28,186 bases of DNA from Pseudomonadota bacterium (GCA_023391335.1 JAEWBG010000001.1:1-28186); one strand, 5' to 3'; positions 15,232 to 24,793 are shown, counted from the first letter of the stretch. Program-made: numbers and translations. Notes: a model not told the origin generated them from the letters alone.

Positions 15232-16197
15232 ATGAGACATAGCACCTTGGCAAACGAATTCGCGGGAGCCTTGATTCCGCAACGTCGCGTCCTCTGTGCC
15301 AGCGATCTGAATCCTCGCTCACGCGCAGCATTGCAACGCGCAGCACTCGTCGCACAGCAGATGGACGCCGCACTCGTCATCGTCCATGCCGTCCCTCATT
15401 CGCATTCAGAACGCGAACTGCGTTCGCGCTCCAACCGGGCGTACGTCCGGCTGCTTACTCACGCCGAAGAAGTGCTCGGAACATCCGCTGACGCGCTCAA
15501 CATTCTTGTGCGTCCCGGCGATGCCCTCGATGTCATTTCCCAAGCCGCGACCGAATGGAACGCAGATCTAGTGGTACTCGCCGCACCCGAGCCTCGTCGT
15601 CTTGATGGCATCACGGGAACGACGGCGGAACGAATCGTGCGCGCCACGAAACGCCCCGTGCTCGTGGTGCATGGAGCGGCTCAATCGCACTATCGCAACG
15701 TCGCGCTTGCCGTAGATATGTCACGAGCTTCGATGCCCATGGTCCGTCGGGCAGTTGCGTTCGGAGTAATCGACGATGCGGACACGGCGGTGGTTCACGC
15801 GTTCGAGCCGCCCTATCACACCCTGATGCATTCGAGCGGCATCGCGCCCGATCAGATCGAGCGCTACAAGGAGGGCTGGACCGAGGAGCTGAAATCGCAG
15901 CTGGGCGCGACGCTCGCGAAGTCCGGCGTCGCATTGAACCGTGCCCGCCTGGTGGTCCGAGCCGTACCAGCGATGACGGCCATTCAAGACACCTTGAGCG
16001 ACACGGCGACGGAACTGCTGATCATCGGGGCGAGCCGGTGGTTCTTCCTCAAGCGCTTATTGATCGGCAGCGTGGCAGATCGACTGCTTCGCAGCGTAAC
16101 GTGCGACGTCATGGTGATCCCGAGCGAGCGCGACGAACCGCTGTTCGATGCCTCCTCCCCGACGCGCGGCCGCATCGACCACGCGGTTGTGCCGTAG
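15232..16197 (+). CDS. Tandem universal stress protein (two Usp domains)
   Basis: The product is 321 residues from ATG 15232. That start is chosen because GGAGG lies 11 bases upstream, while ATG 15211 has no ribosome site. Two Usp folds follow each other, about 17-150 and 155-310. The second ends with IIGASRWFFLKRLLIGSVAD, related to the G2xG9xGS nucleotide-binding motif but with Arg in place of the second Gly. The first has GTTAERIVRATKRPVLVV. Tandem Usp proteins help cells survive energy or ion stress, by mechanisms mostly unknown. The stop lies 8 bases from the end of the convergent antiporter operon. A link to ion stress is suggested only by position. Confidence 0.9.
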   Translation: MRHSTLANEFAGALIPQRRVLCASDLNPRSRAALQRAALVAQQMDAALVIVHAVPHSHSERELRSRSNRAYVRLLTHAEEVLGTSADALNILVRPGDALDVISQAATEWNADLVVLAAPEPRRLDGITGTTAERIVRATKRPVLVVHGAAQSHYRNVALAVDMSRASMPMVRRAVAFGVIDDADTAVVHAFEPPYHTLMHSSGIAPDQIERYKEGWTEELKSQLGATLAKSGVALNRARLVVRAVPAMTAIQDTLSDTATELLIIGASRWFFLKRLLIGSVADRLLRSVTCDVMVIPSERDEPLFDASSPTRGRIDHAVVP

Positions 16198-16205
16198 CAC
16201 TCGGA

Positions 16206-16559
16206 CTAGGAGTCGCGGTGGGTCGCGGCGGGCTGCGCACTTTGCGACGCCTGCCGCGCTCTATTTCTATACTGCGCTGCCTGCATCAAGATCACCGCAA
16301 CCACAGGCCCGCTCACGACCATGAACAGTGCAATCAATAGCTCTTTCACGGATGGGAAGCCCGCGAGCGCTGAGGAATTCAGCATTGAGGCCAGGAGCAC
16401 GGACCCGACGCCGACTGTGTTGCTCATGGAAGGTCCGTGCATGCGCGCAAAGAAATCCTTGAAACGCAGTAGCCCAAAGGAACCCAGTAACGAGGCCAAC
16501 CCACCCATCACCAGCAGCACCGATCCCGGGATCGTGACCCACAGCGGCAGAGCGCTCAT
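16206..16559 (-). CDS. mnhG: Cation/proton antiporter subunit G
   Basis: This 117-residue membrane subunit is the last gene of the Mnh/Mrp/Pha operon. The N-terminal helix, the stretch LGSFGLLRFKDFFARMHGPS and the following helices are typical of MnhG/PhaG. Translation starts at ATG 16559, which overlaps the stop of mnhF by 4 bases; the longer open frame reaching 16904 is read through mnhF in another frame and is rejected. All subunits are needed for the multi-subunit exchanger in the family. Confidence 0.93.
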   Translation of the reverse strand: MSALPLWVTIPGSVLLVMGGLASLLGSFGLLRFKDFFARMHGPSMSNTVGVGSVLLASMLNSSALAGFPSVKELLIALFMVVSGPVVAVILMQAAQYRNRARQASQSAQPAATHRDS

Positions 16560-16837
16560 GGCTCGATCACCTCGCCTCGCAACAAGAATTTTGCCAGCGC
16601 TATCGTGCCGACGAAGCCGAACAGCGCGATAAGGAGAGCCATATCGAAATAAATCTGGGATGCGGACCGAATTCCCAGCGCAAGTACCAGCAGCATCCCA
16701 TTCACGTACAGAGCGTCGAACGACAGCACGCGATCTTGTGCTGCCGGCCCTTTGAACAGACGCAAAGTTGCATTCAGCATGGCAACAGCGAAACAGATCT
16801 GCGCGAACCAAAGCGCGTACGTGAACACCTGCGTCAT
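16556..16837 (-). CDS. mnhF: Cation/proton antiporter subunit F
   Basis: This 93-residue subunit has three membrane helices. The segment RLFKGPAAQDRVLSFDAL, conserved between helices 1 and 2 of MnhF/PhaF, is present. It overlaps mnhE by 4 bases at its start and mnhG by 4 bases at its end, so its translation is coupled to both. Confidence 0.93.
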   Translation of the reverse strand: MTQVFTYALWFAQICFAVAMLNATLRLFKGPAAQDRVLSFDALYVNGMLLVLALGIRSASQIYFDMALLIALFGFVGTIALAKFLLRGEVIEP

Positions 16838-17316
16838 TCGAATATTCTCTTGAGCGGCTGCTCATACCGCTCTTTGAAATTGCGCACCCACTGCTCCTCA
16901 CCATGCAAGTCGAGCACGTGCAACATCAGCGTGCCTCCATCCGGAGAAATACCAGCCCAAGCCGTGCCCGGCGTCGACGTCACAATCGTCGCCAAAATGG
17001 CGAGTGCGTGCGCATCGCGCAGCTCAATCGGAATCGCCAGGAAGCCGCTTCGAATCGGCCGGTTCGTCAAACCAAGCACAATGCGTGCAACGCCAACATT
17101 CGATCGTAGTACATCTAGGAGCACATGAGCCGCGAGCGGCGCCAGCAAATACCAGTGCTTCAACCTCGCACGACGCGGCCGGACACGTGCGGACACAGTC
17201 GTAAAGAAAGCTGCGAGCAGCAAACCCAAGACGAGATGACCCGCACTCAAGCTTCTGTTGAGCAACAGCCACATCACGACGAGCAAGATCAAAAACAGGG
17301 GCACGAATCGATTCAT
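16834..17316 (-). CDS. mnhE: Cation/proton antiporter subunit E
   Basis: The product is 160 residues. Two N-terminal membrane helices are followed by a soluble domain with the family-typical TSTPGTAW and LHVLDLHGEE stretches. ATG 17316 overlaps the mnhD stop in an ATGA junction. The frame is open further upstream to 17580, but that part lies inside mnhD and is rejected. Confidence 0.93.
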   Translation of the reverse strand: MNRFVPLFLILLVVMWLLLNRSLSAGHLVLGLLLAAFFTTVSARVRPRRARLKHWYLLAPLAAHVLLDVLRSNVGVARIVLGLTNRPIRSGFLAIPIELRDAHALAILATIVTSTPGTAWAGISPDGGTLMLHVLDLHGEEQWVRNFKERYEQPLKRIFE

Positions 17317-18959
17317 CGCTGCGCCCGAGCTGCAGACGTGACCACGCGAATATAGACATCGGGCGAGTGCAAGGAGCGCGCGGCTGATTGTAGGTACGTC
17401 ATCACTGGACTCGCAGCCACCGTGAGCCCCAAACAAAGAAGAATGAGAAACGCCGTCGGTGCGACTTCGATGATGCGCAATCGCGGCACTTTGCGGCCAG
17501 CAATGGGCCAGAACAGCCGCAGACCGACGCGGGTCATCGCAATCATCGCAGCAACGCCAGTTACCAGTACCGCTGCACAAAAAATCCAGACATACGCGTC
17601 AATGTGGCCGTCGACACCGGACGGCGAGCTTTGTGTCAATGCGGCATGCAGTAGCGTGAACTTGGCCACGAATCCCGACAACGGAGGCAACCCTGCGGCG
17701 AGTAACACGCAGCAAATGAAGGCCAGCCCCAGAAACGCCATGGCAGCCGGAATGGCGATGCCGACTTCATCGCTGGGAGAGAATGGGTCAGTCGGTTCCG
17801 GCACGCCGAATCCGGAGTACGTCTCATCTGGCAACGGAGCGAGATCGGCAGCCTCACGAACCCGCAACGTTCGGGTTCGCTGCGCGAGGCCATTCAGCAT
17901 GAAGAACGCACTAGTGGTGAGCACGGAACTCGCTAGATACAGCAACACCGGAGCAGTCATGGCTTCGATGCGCAGGCCGAGCGCCATGAACAGGAGCCCA
18001 GTGGACGCCACGAGCGAGTAGCTCACTACGCGTCCCAAATGGCGAGCTGCGAGCATACCGAACACGCCGTAAACGATCGTCGCCCCGCCACCGAAGAAGA
18101 GGCCCACATCGATGAACGACGTCTGTTGGTCGGCGGACGCAAGCAAGGTCCCAACGCGCAGCACCGCATACACCCCCACTTTGGTCATCAACGAAAACAC
18201 CGAACCGATCGGCGAGCTCGCTGCAGAATACGTCGCTGGCAACCAAAAATTCAGCGGCCACACTCCGGCTTTGGTGAGGAACGCGACACCGAGAATCGCT
18301 GCACCCGTTTCGAATAGCGCACGGTCTTGCGGCGCAAGTGCCGCAATGCGCGCCGGCAGATCCGCCATGTTGAGCGTGCCGGTCATGCCGTAAATCATCG
18401 CAACACCGATCAAGAACAGAAACGCAGCGACTAAGTTGACCGTGATGTAGTGCAGCCCTGCTTTGACGCGACCGACGCCCGAGCCATGCAACAACAATCC
18501 ATATGACGAAGCCAACAGCACTTCGAAGAATACGAACAGGTTGAACAAATCGCCGGTCAGGAACGCGCCATTTAAGCCCATCAGCAAAAACTGAAACATC
18601 GAATGAAACGCCGGCGCGACGCGATCCCAATACGCCAGCGAATACACCAAGGATGCGAGGCCCACGACTGAGGTCAGCAAGAGCATCAGCGCGGAGAGCC
18701 TATCCACGACCAGCACGATGCCGAAGGGAGCAGGCCAGTCTCCGATCGAATAGACGCCCACGCCTTCGGTCCACATGTCAGGCTTCGCATCGGTCGTGAG
18801 ATACAGCAGCGTCAACGCCGCCGCGGCTTGGACCAGCACCGAACCAACGGCAAATGCGACACGCAGCCCGCGTCGTTCCGCGAGAAACAATTGCAGCGCA
18901 CCGACGAGCAGCGGCGCGAGAATCGGCACGATGAGCAAGTGATGCAGCAGCGCCGTCAT
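17313..18959 (-). CDS. mnhD: Cation/proton antiporter subunit D
   Basis: The 548-residue product is a proton-pumping-type membrane subunit related to NuoM/NuoN of complex I. About 14 membrane helices are expected. Typical stretches are NGAFLTGDLFNLFVFFEVLL and FLTKAGVWPLNFWLPATYSA, with a Lys in the proton channel helix (LTKAG). A charged insert of about 45 residues (around 368-412, between helices) contains many Pro/Glu/Asp and is longer than I would expect. It starts in a 4-base overlap with mnhC and ends in one with mnhE. Confidence 0.93.
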   Translation of the reverse strand: MTALLHHLLIVPILAPLLVGALQLFLAERRGLRVAFAVGSVLVQAAAALTLLYLTTDAKPDMWTEGVGVYSIGDWPAPFGIVLVVDRLSALMLLLTSVVGLASLVYSLAYWDRVAPAFHSMFQFLLMGLNGAFLTGDLFNLFVFFEVLLASSYGLLLHGSGVGRVKAGLHYITVNLVAAFLFLIGVAMIYGMTGTLNMADLPARIAALAPQDRALFETGAAILGVAFLTKAGVWPLNFWLPATYSAASSPIGSVFSLMTKVGVYAVLRVGTLLASADQQTSFIDVGLFFGGGATIVYGVFGMLAARHLGRVVSYSLVASTGLLFMALGLRIEAMTAPVLLYLASSVLTTSAFFMLNGLAQRTRTLRVREAADLAPLPDETYSGFGVPEPTDPFSPSDEVGIAIPAAMAFLGLAFICCVLLAAGLPPLSGFVAKFTLLHAALTQSSPSGVDGHIDAYVWIFCAAVLVTGVAAMIAMTRVGLRLFWPIAGRKVPRLRIIEVAPTAFLILLCLGLTVAASPVMTYLQSAARSLHSPDVYIRVVTSAARAQR

Positions 18960-19294
18960 TCGGGCTCTCGCCCGTCGACATGATCGGTCCCGGTCAGGCC
19001 GCGGGCCGCCAGCAACACGACTAGAAAGAGCGCTGTGGTCGCAAAGCTAATCACGATCGCAGTCAAAACCAGCGCTTGAGGGACCGGATCTGCGTACTGC
19101 GAAGCATCGATACCCTCTGCGCGAACGATCGGCGGCAGCGAACTCGTCAGCCGGCCCATGGCGAAGATGAACAAGTTCACTGCATACGAGAGCAGTGCCA
19201 ATCCCACGATCACTTGAAACGTGCGCGGCCGCAGTAACAACCACACGCCAGAGCTGGTGAGCACACCGATTGCGAGCGCCAAAATAACTTCCAT
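18956..19294 (-). CDS. mnhC: Cation/proton antiporter subunit C
   Basis: This 112-residue NuoK-like subunit has three membrane helices. Conserved stretches include NLFIFAMGRL and DPVPQALVLTAIVISFATTA. ATG 19294 shares its A with the TAA stop of the upstream fused subunit. The frame continues upstream to 19489 inside that gene and is rejected there. Confidence 0.94.
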   Translation of the reverse strand: MEVILALAIGVLTSSGVWLLLRPRTFQVIVGLALLSYAVNLFIFAMGRLTSSLPPIVRAEGIDASQYADPVPQALVLTAIVISFATTALFLVVLLAARGLTGTDHVDGREPE

Positions 19295-22224
19295 TAACTC
19301 GCCTCCTCCAGTTGACGCGCCGCTGTGTCTTCCTCTACGGCAGCTCTCAGCGGTCGGCGCAAAGATTGATGAGCGATCGCAATCAACATCAACACCGTCG
19401 CGCCGACAACCACCATGTACACGCCCAGATCGAACAACAGCACGCTCGATAGATGAACATCGCCCACCAACGGCACGCGCGCATCCCATTCGATGCTAGT
19501 CAAGAAAGGTGCTGCCGCAAGCCACGCTGACATGCCCGCGATACCCGCGGCGAGCAAGCCAAAGCCGAGCCAATACTGCGGATGCACGCGTAGACGCGAT
19601 TCAACCCACAACACGCCGCTGGTCATGTACTGCACGATGATGGCCGTCGCCATCACCAGGCCGCCAACGAAGCCGCCGCCAGGCGCATTGTGACCGCGCA
19701 GAAGGAAGTACACCGATACGAGCGCGGCGATCGGCAAGAGCGTGCGGCCGATCAATGCCGGCACACGTTGATAGCCTCTCGGCAATTCCTCGCCGGATGC
19801 GAGTGCGTCTCGGGCCGCATCTTCGCGCTGTGCACGGGGAACCCCACGCGTTTCATCAGCAGGTCGAAAGCGCCGCAACAGCGCATACACGGTCAAGGCC
19901 ACCACACACACCACGGTGATCTCACCCAGGGTGTCGAAGCCGCGAAAGTCGACCAGGATCACGTTCACCACATTGCGGCCGCCCCCATCGGGCAATGCAT
20001 GCTCAAGAAAGTACGGCGCGAGCACTGCCCTCTTCGGTCGCGTCATGATCGCGAAGGCGAGACTCGCAACGCCCGCACCGGTAACGACCGCAACGAAGAT
20101 ATCGCGGGCACGCCGAGCTCTCGCGCGCAGTGCCTGGCGGCGCGATTCGTCCAGCTCAATGCGGCGCGGCATCCATCTCAATCCGAGAAGCAGCAGCACT
20201 GTTGTGACGACTTCGACCGCAATTTGCGTCAAGGCTAAGTCCGGCGCCGCGAGCCATGCGAATGTGATGCACGTGATCAAGCCCGCACCACCCGCCATGA
20301 TGAGCGCAGCCAAGCGGTGATATTTCGCTTGCGTGGCCGCACCGATCGAGAACGCCGCACCGATGATCCACAGCAAGGCGAAAACCGGATCGGGTACGGT
20401 GAGATGCGCCAGCCCTCTGTGCAAACCTTGGAGCCAATCGAGTTGCCAATCGCCGCTCAGCAGCGGCACCAGCGCCGTGAGCACGCCTACCGTCACCATC
20501 AACACCAATTGCACCTGCAGGCGGCGGGAGGAGATGGCGCGCATCACTCGATCGCAGAATCTCAACAGCAGAACCATCGCAACATCGAACGTCCGCTTGC
20601 CATCGACAGGTGCGCGCAGCAGCGCATCGCCAATCGCGCCTTCACGATAGCGATACAACAACGCATACACGATGCCGCCGCCGACAAGAGCCACGATGCT
20701 CATCAGCAGGGGCGCGGTGAATCCGTGCCAGATTCGCAGGCTGAACTCGGGCGCAGCCGACCCGAGAATCGCATGGCTCGCCAAGTGCAGTACCGGGCCG
20801 ATCGTTCGCTCCGGGAAAATCCCCACCAACAAGCAAGCCAACACCAACACAGCGCTCGGCAGCAACATCCCACGCGTGGGCTCGTGCGGCGCTCGCGGTA
20901 GATCCAGGGCGGGAGGCCCGAAGAACACGCGATGAATAAAGCGCGCTGAGTACGCGACGCTGAATACGCCGGCCAAGGTGGCGATTGCCGGCAGACCGAC
21001 GCGAATCAGCGGATGCTCGCCCGCAAAAATCGTTTCGGCGAAGAACATTTCCTTGGACAAGAAGCCATTGAGCAGCGGCACCCCGGCCATCGCGGCCGCC
21101 GCGACGAGCGCGACTGTGGCAGTGATCGGCATCGCGTGCGAGAGGCCGCTCAAGCGGCGCATGTCGCGCGTACCGGTTTCGTGATCGACGATACCGGCGG
21201 CCATGAACAGCGATGCCTTGAATGTTGCGTGATTCATCATGTGAAACACCGCCGCAACCAGCGCAAACGGACTGTTCATTCCGAGCAATGCAGTAATGAG
21301 ACCGAGGTGACTGATCGTCGAGTACGCGAGCACCCCCTTTAAATCGCGCTGAAACATCGCGGCGTAAGCGCCGATGAGCAGCGAACACAACCCAGCTCCA
21401 CACACGATCCAGAACCAAAGCGCGGTGCCGTGCAGCACGGGCCATAGACGCGCGAGTAAGAAGACGCCCGCTTTCACCATCGTCGCGGAATGTAGATATG
21501 CGGATACGGGCGTCGGCGCAGCCATCGCATGCGGCAACCAAAACTGGAACGGAAACTGCGCACTCTTCGTCAGGGCACCAAGCAGAATCAGGATCAGCAA
21601 CACCGGATAATCTGCGTCGGCACGTATTCGATCGCCTGCTGTCAACACTCGATCCAAATCGTAGCTACCGACGATATGGCCGAGCAGTAGCACACCCAGC
21701 AGCAAACAAATCCCGCCGATCACCGTCACCGTCAGCGCCATACGCGCACCGCGCCGCGCTTCGGCACGGTGGTACCAGTACGAAATCAGCATGAACGATG
21801 TCAGGCTGGTCAGCTCCCAAAACACCACCAGCTGAATCAAATTGCCCGACAGCACCGTGCCAAGCATTGCGCCCATGAAGGCCATCAAGAAGGAGAAAAA
21901 TCGCGGCACCGGATCTTGCGGCGACATGTAGTAGCGCGCATACAGGACGACGAGCGCCCCCATCAGCGATACGAGCAACGCGAACAGCCAGGCGAAGCCG
22001 TCCATCCGCAGATAAAAATCCACACCGAATTGGGGTAGCCAAGCGATGCGCTCGCGGATCACGGCTCCGTCACTCACTTGCGGATACAGGCTCAGCGTAA
22101 CTGCTGTGCAACCGACAGCAACGAACCCACCGAGCCAGCTTTCCGCGTTGCGCGCGTTCGAGGGCAGAAACGCCGCCGCGATGGCGCCGAGAAAAGGTAG
22201 AAGGATGATCAGTGTGAGTGGCAT
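19294..22224 (-). CDS. mnhA: Fused cation/proton antiporter subunits A and B
   Basis: The 976-residue membrane protein is the largest antiporter subunit. Residues about 1-780 are MnhA/PhaA, related to NuoL; recognisable stretches are FWELTSLTSFMLISYWYHR, KSAQFPFQFWLPHAMAAPTP and FHMMNHATFKASLFMAAG. Residues from about 825 are a MnhB domain with GHNAPGGGFVGG (Pro848). In Bacillus, A and B are separate genes; the fused form is known for Pha systems of Alphaproteobacteria and Pseudomonas. The six-gene set is complete, so a working Na+ or K+/H+ exchanger for pH and ion balance is expected. Which cation it moves cannot be read from the sequence. It is the first gene of the operon; ATG 22224 has no strong ribosome site. 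Confidence 0.95.
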   Translation of the reverse strand: MPLTLIILLPFLGAIAAAFLPSNARNAESWLGGFVAVGCTAVTLSLYPQVSDGAVIRERIAWLPQFGVDFYLRMDGFAWLFALLVSLMGALVVLYARYYMSPQDPVPRFFSFLMAFMGAMLGTVLSGNLIQLVVFWELTSLTSFMLISYWYHRAEARRGARMALTVTVIGGICLLLGVLLLGHIVGSYDLDRVLTAGDRIRADADYPVLLILILLGALTKSAQFPFQFWLPHAMAAPTPVSAYLHSATMVKAGVFLLARLWPVLHGTALWFWIVCGAGLCSLLIGAYAAMFQRDLKGVLAYSTISHLGLITALLGMNSPFALVAAVFHMMNHATFKASLFMAAGIVDHETGTRDMRRLSGLSHAMPITATVALVAAAAMAGVPLLNGFLSKEMFFAETIFAGEHPLIRVGLPAIATLAGVFSVAYSARFIHRVFFGPPALDLPRAPHEPTRGMLLPSAVLVLACLLVGIFPERTIGPVLHLASHAILGSAAPEFSLRIWHGFTAPLLMSIVALVGGGIVYALLYRYREGAIGDALLRAPVDGKRTFDVAMVLLLRFCDRVMRAISSRRLQVQLVLMVTVGVLTALVPLLSGDWQLDWLQGLHRGLAHLTVPDPVFALLWIIGAAFSIGAATQAKYHRLAALIMAGGAGLITCITFAWLAAPDLALTQIAVEVVTTVLLLLGLRWMPRRIELDESRRQALRARARRARDIFVAVVTGAGVASLAFAIMTRPKRAVLAPYFLEHALPDGGGRNVVNVILVDFRGFDTLGEITVVCVVALTVYALLRRFRPADETRGVPRAQREDAARDALASGEELPRGYQRVPALIGRTLLPIAALVSVYFLLRGHNAPGGGFVGGLVMATAIIVQYMTSGVLWVESRLRVHPQYWLGFGLLAAGIAGMSAWLAAAPFLTSIEWDARVPLVGDVHLSSVLLFDLGVYMVVVGATVLMLIAIAHQSLRRPLRAAVEEDTAARQLEEAS

Positions 22225-22273
22225 GTGCGAAGGAGTATCGCACGCTCAACGGGCCTGTTGAGGTTAGTCAAAG

Positions 22274-22288
22274 GCTCCGCTGCGGAGC
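22274..22288 (-). terminator. Hairpin between coaX and the antiporter operon
   Basis: GCTCCGC and GCGGAGC flank one base, giving a compact GC-rich hairpin 56 bases after the coaX stop. On the minus strand it is followed by CTTTGAC, a poor U-tract. It may end the plsY-birA-coaX transcript before the antiporter operon starts 50 bases further on. This is tentative. Confidence 0.4.
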
Positions 22289-22344
22289 TAAACAGATTTT
22301 CGCAAAGAGCGAGCGCACCCACGGGCGCCTCGCAACGTGCCGCT

Positions 22345-23100
22345 TCAGATGATCGCGGGTTGCTCGCTGACGATGCCCAGTCCTTTCAAGACTAGGTCGG
22401 GCACGATTTGAAAAGGAGCACTCAGCGCCGAGGCGATGTGCTCGCTGCTACCGCCGCTCAAAATCAGCGTCGGCTCCATACCCAACCGGGCAGTACTCAT
22501 CGCGTACGCTCTCTCGACCAGGGCGGCGCACGCGTGCCGCGCACCCTGGTGAATGGCCCCGAGGGTGTTGTCCGCGAACAGATCTTCGGCAACATCGCCC
22601 TGGCGCGCGTGATGAGCGATGTCGCTCGTCTTCTCGAGCAAGCTTGTCACCATCAACTGCGGGCCCGGAACGATCACGCCGCCCAAATGTTTCCCATCTT
22701 GAGCAACCGTATCGATCGTCATCGCAGTGCCGAAGTTCGCGATGCAGGCTGCACCGAATCCCCGATGCGCTGCAATCACGCTCATCCATCGATCGGTGCC
22801 TAGCTTGCCAGGATCTGCATACGCATTGGTCACCCCGCACGCGCTGCGAATCGAACGCACGAATTCAATGGGCGCTGAGATATGAGTTCGCAAGGCGGCG
22901 GTGAGATCTTGCTCAAGCTTCGCGCCGGCCACATTGGATACGAGCACTCGCGAGGGCTGTGGCACCGAGTCAATGAGCACATCGGCCAGAGCATGGGCGC
23001 TGAGGTCAGCCCGAGCCCGCGCTTGGTATGCACCGAGAACAGCAGCTTCCTTCACGGCCCATTTGATGCGCGTATTGCCGATGTCGATCAGCAGGATCAT
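22345..23100 (-). CDS. coaX: Type III pantothenate kinase
   Basis: CoaX phosphorylates pantothenate, the first step of coenzyme A synthesis, in the cytoplasm, and uses a monovalent cation in the family. The 251-residue product has the phosphate motif DIGNTRIKW (6-14), GTDRW (101-105, with the catalytic-base Asp103) and GTAMTID (124-130). ATG 23100 overlaps the birA stop in an ATGA junction. The birA-coaX pair is a common gammaproteobacterial arrangement. Confidence 0.96.
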   Translation of the reverse strand: MILLIDIGNTRIKWAVKEAAVLGAYQARARADLSAHALADVLIDSVPQPSRVLVSNVAGAKLEQDLTAALRTHISAPIEFVRSIRSACGVTNAYADPGKLGTDRWMSVIAAHRGFGAACIANFGTAMTIDTVAQDGKHLGGVIVPGPQLMVTSLLEKTSDIAHHARQGDVAEDLFADNTLGAIHQGARHACAALVERAYAMSTARLGMEPTLILSGGSSEHIASALSAPFQIVPDLVLKGLGIVSEQPAII

Positions 23101-24140
23101 GCGCCTGCTCGCATAGGTCGCGGTCCGCGACGCACACTCACTTCACCCGACACGAACTTGCGAATCTCGCCGTCGACCTCGACACGCAGGCTGCCGTCCT
23201 CATCCACCCCTCGCGCAATTCCGAAGACTGACTCGTTGCCATTCGCAATCTTTACGTCTGTGCCGGAGAGAGCATCCAGGTCACGCCAACGTTCAATGAA
23301 GGGCCCGAACCCTTGCGTTGCGAACACCGGAAGCAGCGCGATCAGCTCGGATGCAATCCCGGCGATCAGTTCGTTGCGCGTCGGCGTCTTTTCACGCAGT
23401 ACTTCATATATATCCGCGATCAGCGTGGCCTGCTGCTCGGCCAATTGCAGCCGAACTTGGCTCGGCATACGCGTATTCAAGCCGATCCCGATTACCACTC
23501 GCGCGGGCCCGGACGATTCGCCGCGCATCTCGATCAAAATGCCGCCGAGCTTACGTTGCTGCCAAAGCAAATCGTTCGGCCACTTTAATTGCACGCCGAC
23601 GAGCCCCGATCGTTCGAGCGCACGAACGATGGCAACCCCAACGGCGAGGCTCAGCGCAGAGAAATGCGGCGGCGGATCCGAGAACTGCCAAGCAAGCGAC
23701 ATGCAGATGCCGCTCCCAAAAGGAGCCACCCAGCTGCGCCCTCGCCGTCCGCGCCCAGCGGCTTGGATCTCCGCCGTGCATAAATGCGCCGCACCGGGCG
23801 GAGTCGGTAGCGCGTCCACGAGAAATTGATTGGTCGAGTCGACGGTCATCAGCACATCGATATGCGCGAGGGCCCGTCGCGCCTCCGAGTCGAGTGCCGA
23901 CTCGATGATCTCGCGGTCGAGCAGGTCCACTTCGCGGGGCAGCCGATAGCCCTGACGCGGCACCGACTGGATCTCGATGCCTAGGTCACGCAATGCACCG
24001 ACGAGCTTCCAGACGGCGGAACGCGAAACACGCAAGCGACGGGCGAGCGCCTCGCCGGAGTGGAATTTGCCGTCAGCAAGCAAACTCAACAATCGCTGCC
24101 GACGTTTCGCGGATCCGATAAAGGAAGTCGCACGCGTCAT
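23097..24140 (-). CDS. birA: Biotin-protein ligase and biotin operon repressor
   Basis: The product is 347 residues. The N-terminal winged helix (about 10-68, with ALARRLRVSRSAVWKLVGAL) shows it is the bifunctional form that can bind DNA. The catalytic domain has GRGRRGRSW (129-137), the biotinyl-AMP loop, and KWPNDL. It attaches biotin to acetyl-CoA carboxylase and represses biotin genes when idle. ATG 24140 overlaps the plsY stop in an ATGA junction; the open frame extends upstream inside plsY and is rejected there. It is the middle gene of plsY-birA-coaX. Confidence 0.96.
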   Translation of the reverse strand: MTRATSFIGSAKRRQRLLSLLADGKFHSGEALARRLRVSRSAVWKLVGALRDLGIEIQSVPRQGYRLPREVDLLDREIIESALDSEARRALAHIDVLMTVDSTNQFLVDALPTPPGAAHLCTAEIQAAGRGRRGRSWVAPFGSGICMSLAWQFSDPPPHFSALSLAVGVAIVRALERSGLVGVQLKWPNDLLWQQRKLGGILIEMRGESSGPARVVIGIGLNTRMPSQVRLQLAEQQATLIADIYEVLREKTPTRNELIAGIASELIALLPVFATQGFGPFIERWRDLDALSGTDVKIANGNESVFGIARGVDEDGSLRVEVDGEIRKFVSGEVSVRRGPRPMRAGA

Positions 24141-24784
24141 GTGCGCGGACGAAGCAACCACAACCGTCGTGCGCGATTTTCGTTGCCCGCGCGCATGCGG
24201 GCGATATTGCTGCGATGGGTGTAGCAGACGAACACGACCATCACGCAGCCGAACAAAAATAAGGGTGAGGATGAATCGTGCGTCGTTGCAAGCACGAACA
24301 CAGGAAAGGAGACCGAGGCGAGCATCGTGGACAGTCCGACAAACCCGGTGGTCATCACAGTGGCCAGCCATACCAGCATCACCGGCACCAAGGCTTGCGG
24401 CATGAGTCCGATCACCACGCCGACGAGGGTCGCGGCGCCTTTGCCGCCACGGAATCCGTACCAAACGGGATATACGTGTCCGAGAACGACGCCCGCTGCG
24501 CATGCAACGGTGAGCCACTCACGAGCTACGAATGGATCGAGTGCAACCAAGGGAAGCGCGATGTGAGGCAACAGCGCCGTGACCACCCATCCCTTGCCAA
24601 TGTCGATCACGAAGACCCAAATTCCGAATCCCAGCCCTTGAGTCCGCAGAGCGTTAGTGCCCCCGGCATTGCCGCTGCCTAGCGTGCGGATGTCCACCCC
24701 CCCACGAATCTGCCCCACGATCAGGCTGCCCAGCAGCGAGCCGAGCAGATAGGCCAGAAGAGTTTTGACGCCGAGCTCCAACAT
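24137..24784 (-). CDS. plsY: Acyl-phosphate:glycerol-3-phosphate acyltransferase
   Basis: PlsY is an inner-membrane enzyme that makes lysophosphatidate from acyl-phosphate and glycerol-3-phosphate. The 215-residue product has about seven membrane helices and three family motifs: GSGNAGGTNALR, FRGGKGAAT and HRSNIARMRAGNENR. ATG 24784 is chosen; the open frame upstream to 24985 lacks membrane character. A promoter-like pair lies 10-38 bases upstream, so the leader would be only a few bases and no ribosome site is seen. The gene starts a three-gene unit with birA and coaX, joining lipid, biotin and CoA functions. Confidence 0.95.
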   Translation of the reverse strand: MLELGVKTLLAYLLGSLLGSLIVGQIRGGVDIRTLGSGNAGGTNALRTQGLGFGIWVFVIDIGKGWVVTALLPHIALPLVALDPFVAREWLTVACAAGVVLGHVYPVWYGFRGGKGAATLVGVVIGLMPQALVPVMLVWLATVMTTGFVGLSTMLASVSFPVFVLATTHDSSSPLFLFGCVMVVFVCYTHRSNIARMRAGNENRARRLWLLRPRT

Positions 24785-24793
24785 AGGGCGCGA

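Noticed and set aside
18956..19489. Longer versions of the mnhC, mnhE and mnhG frames
   Set aside because: The extra N-terminal parts lie inside the preceding subunit gene, have no membrane character, and the overlapping ATG junctions give family-typical starts.
19690..21541. Several frames of 130-300 codons opposite or inside the fused antiporter gene
   Set aside because: Composition is Arg/His/Ala-rich as expected for shadows of a GC-rich gene, and none has a recognisable motif or ribosome site.
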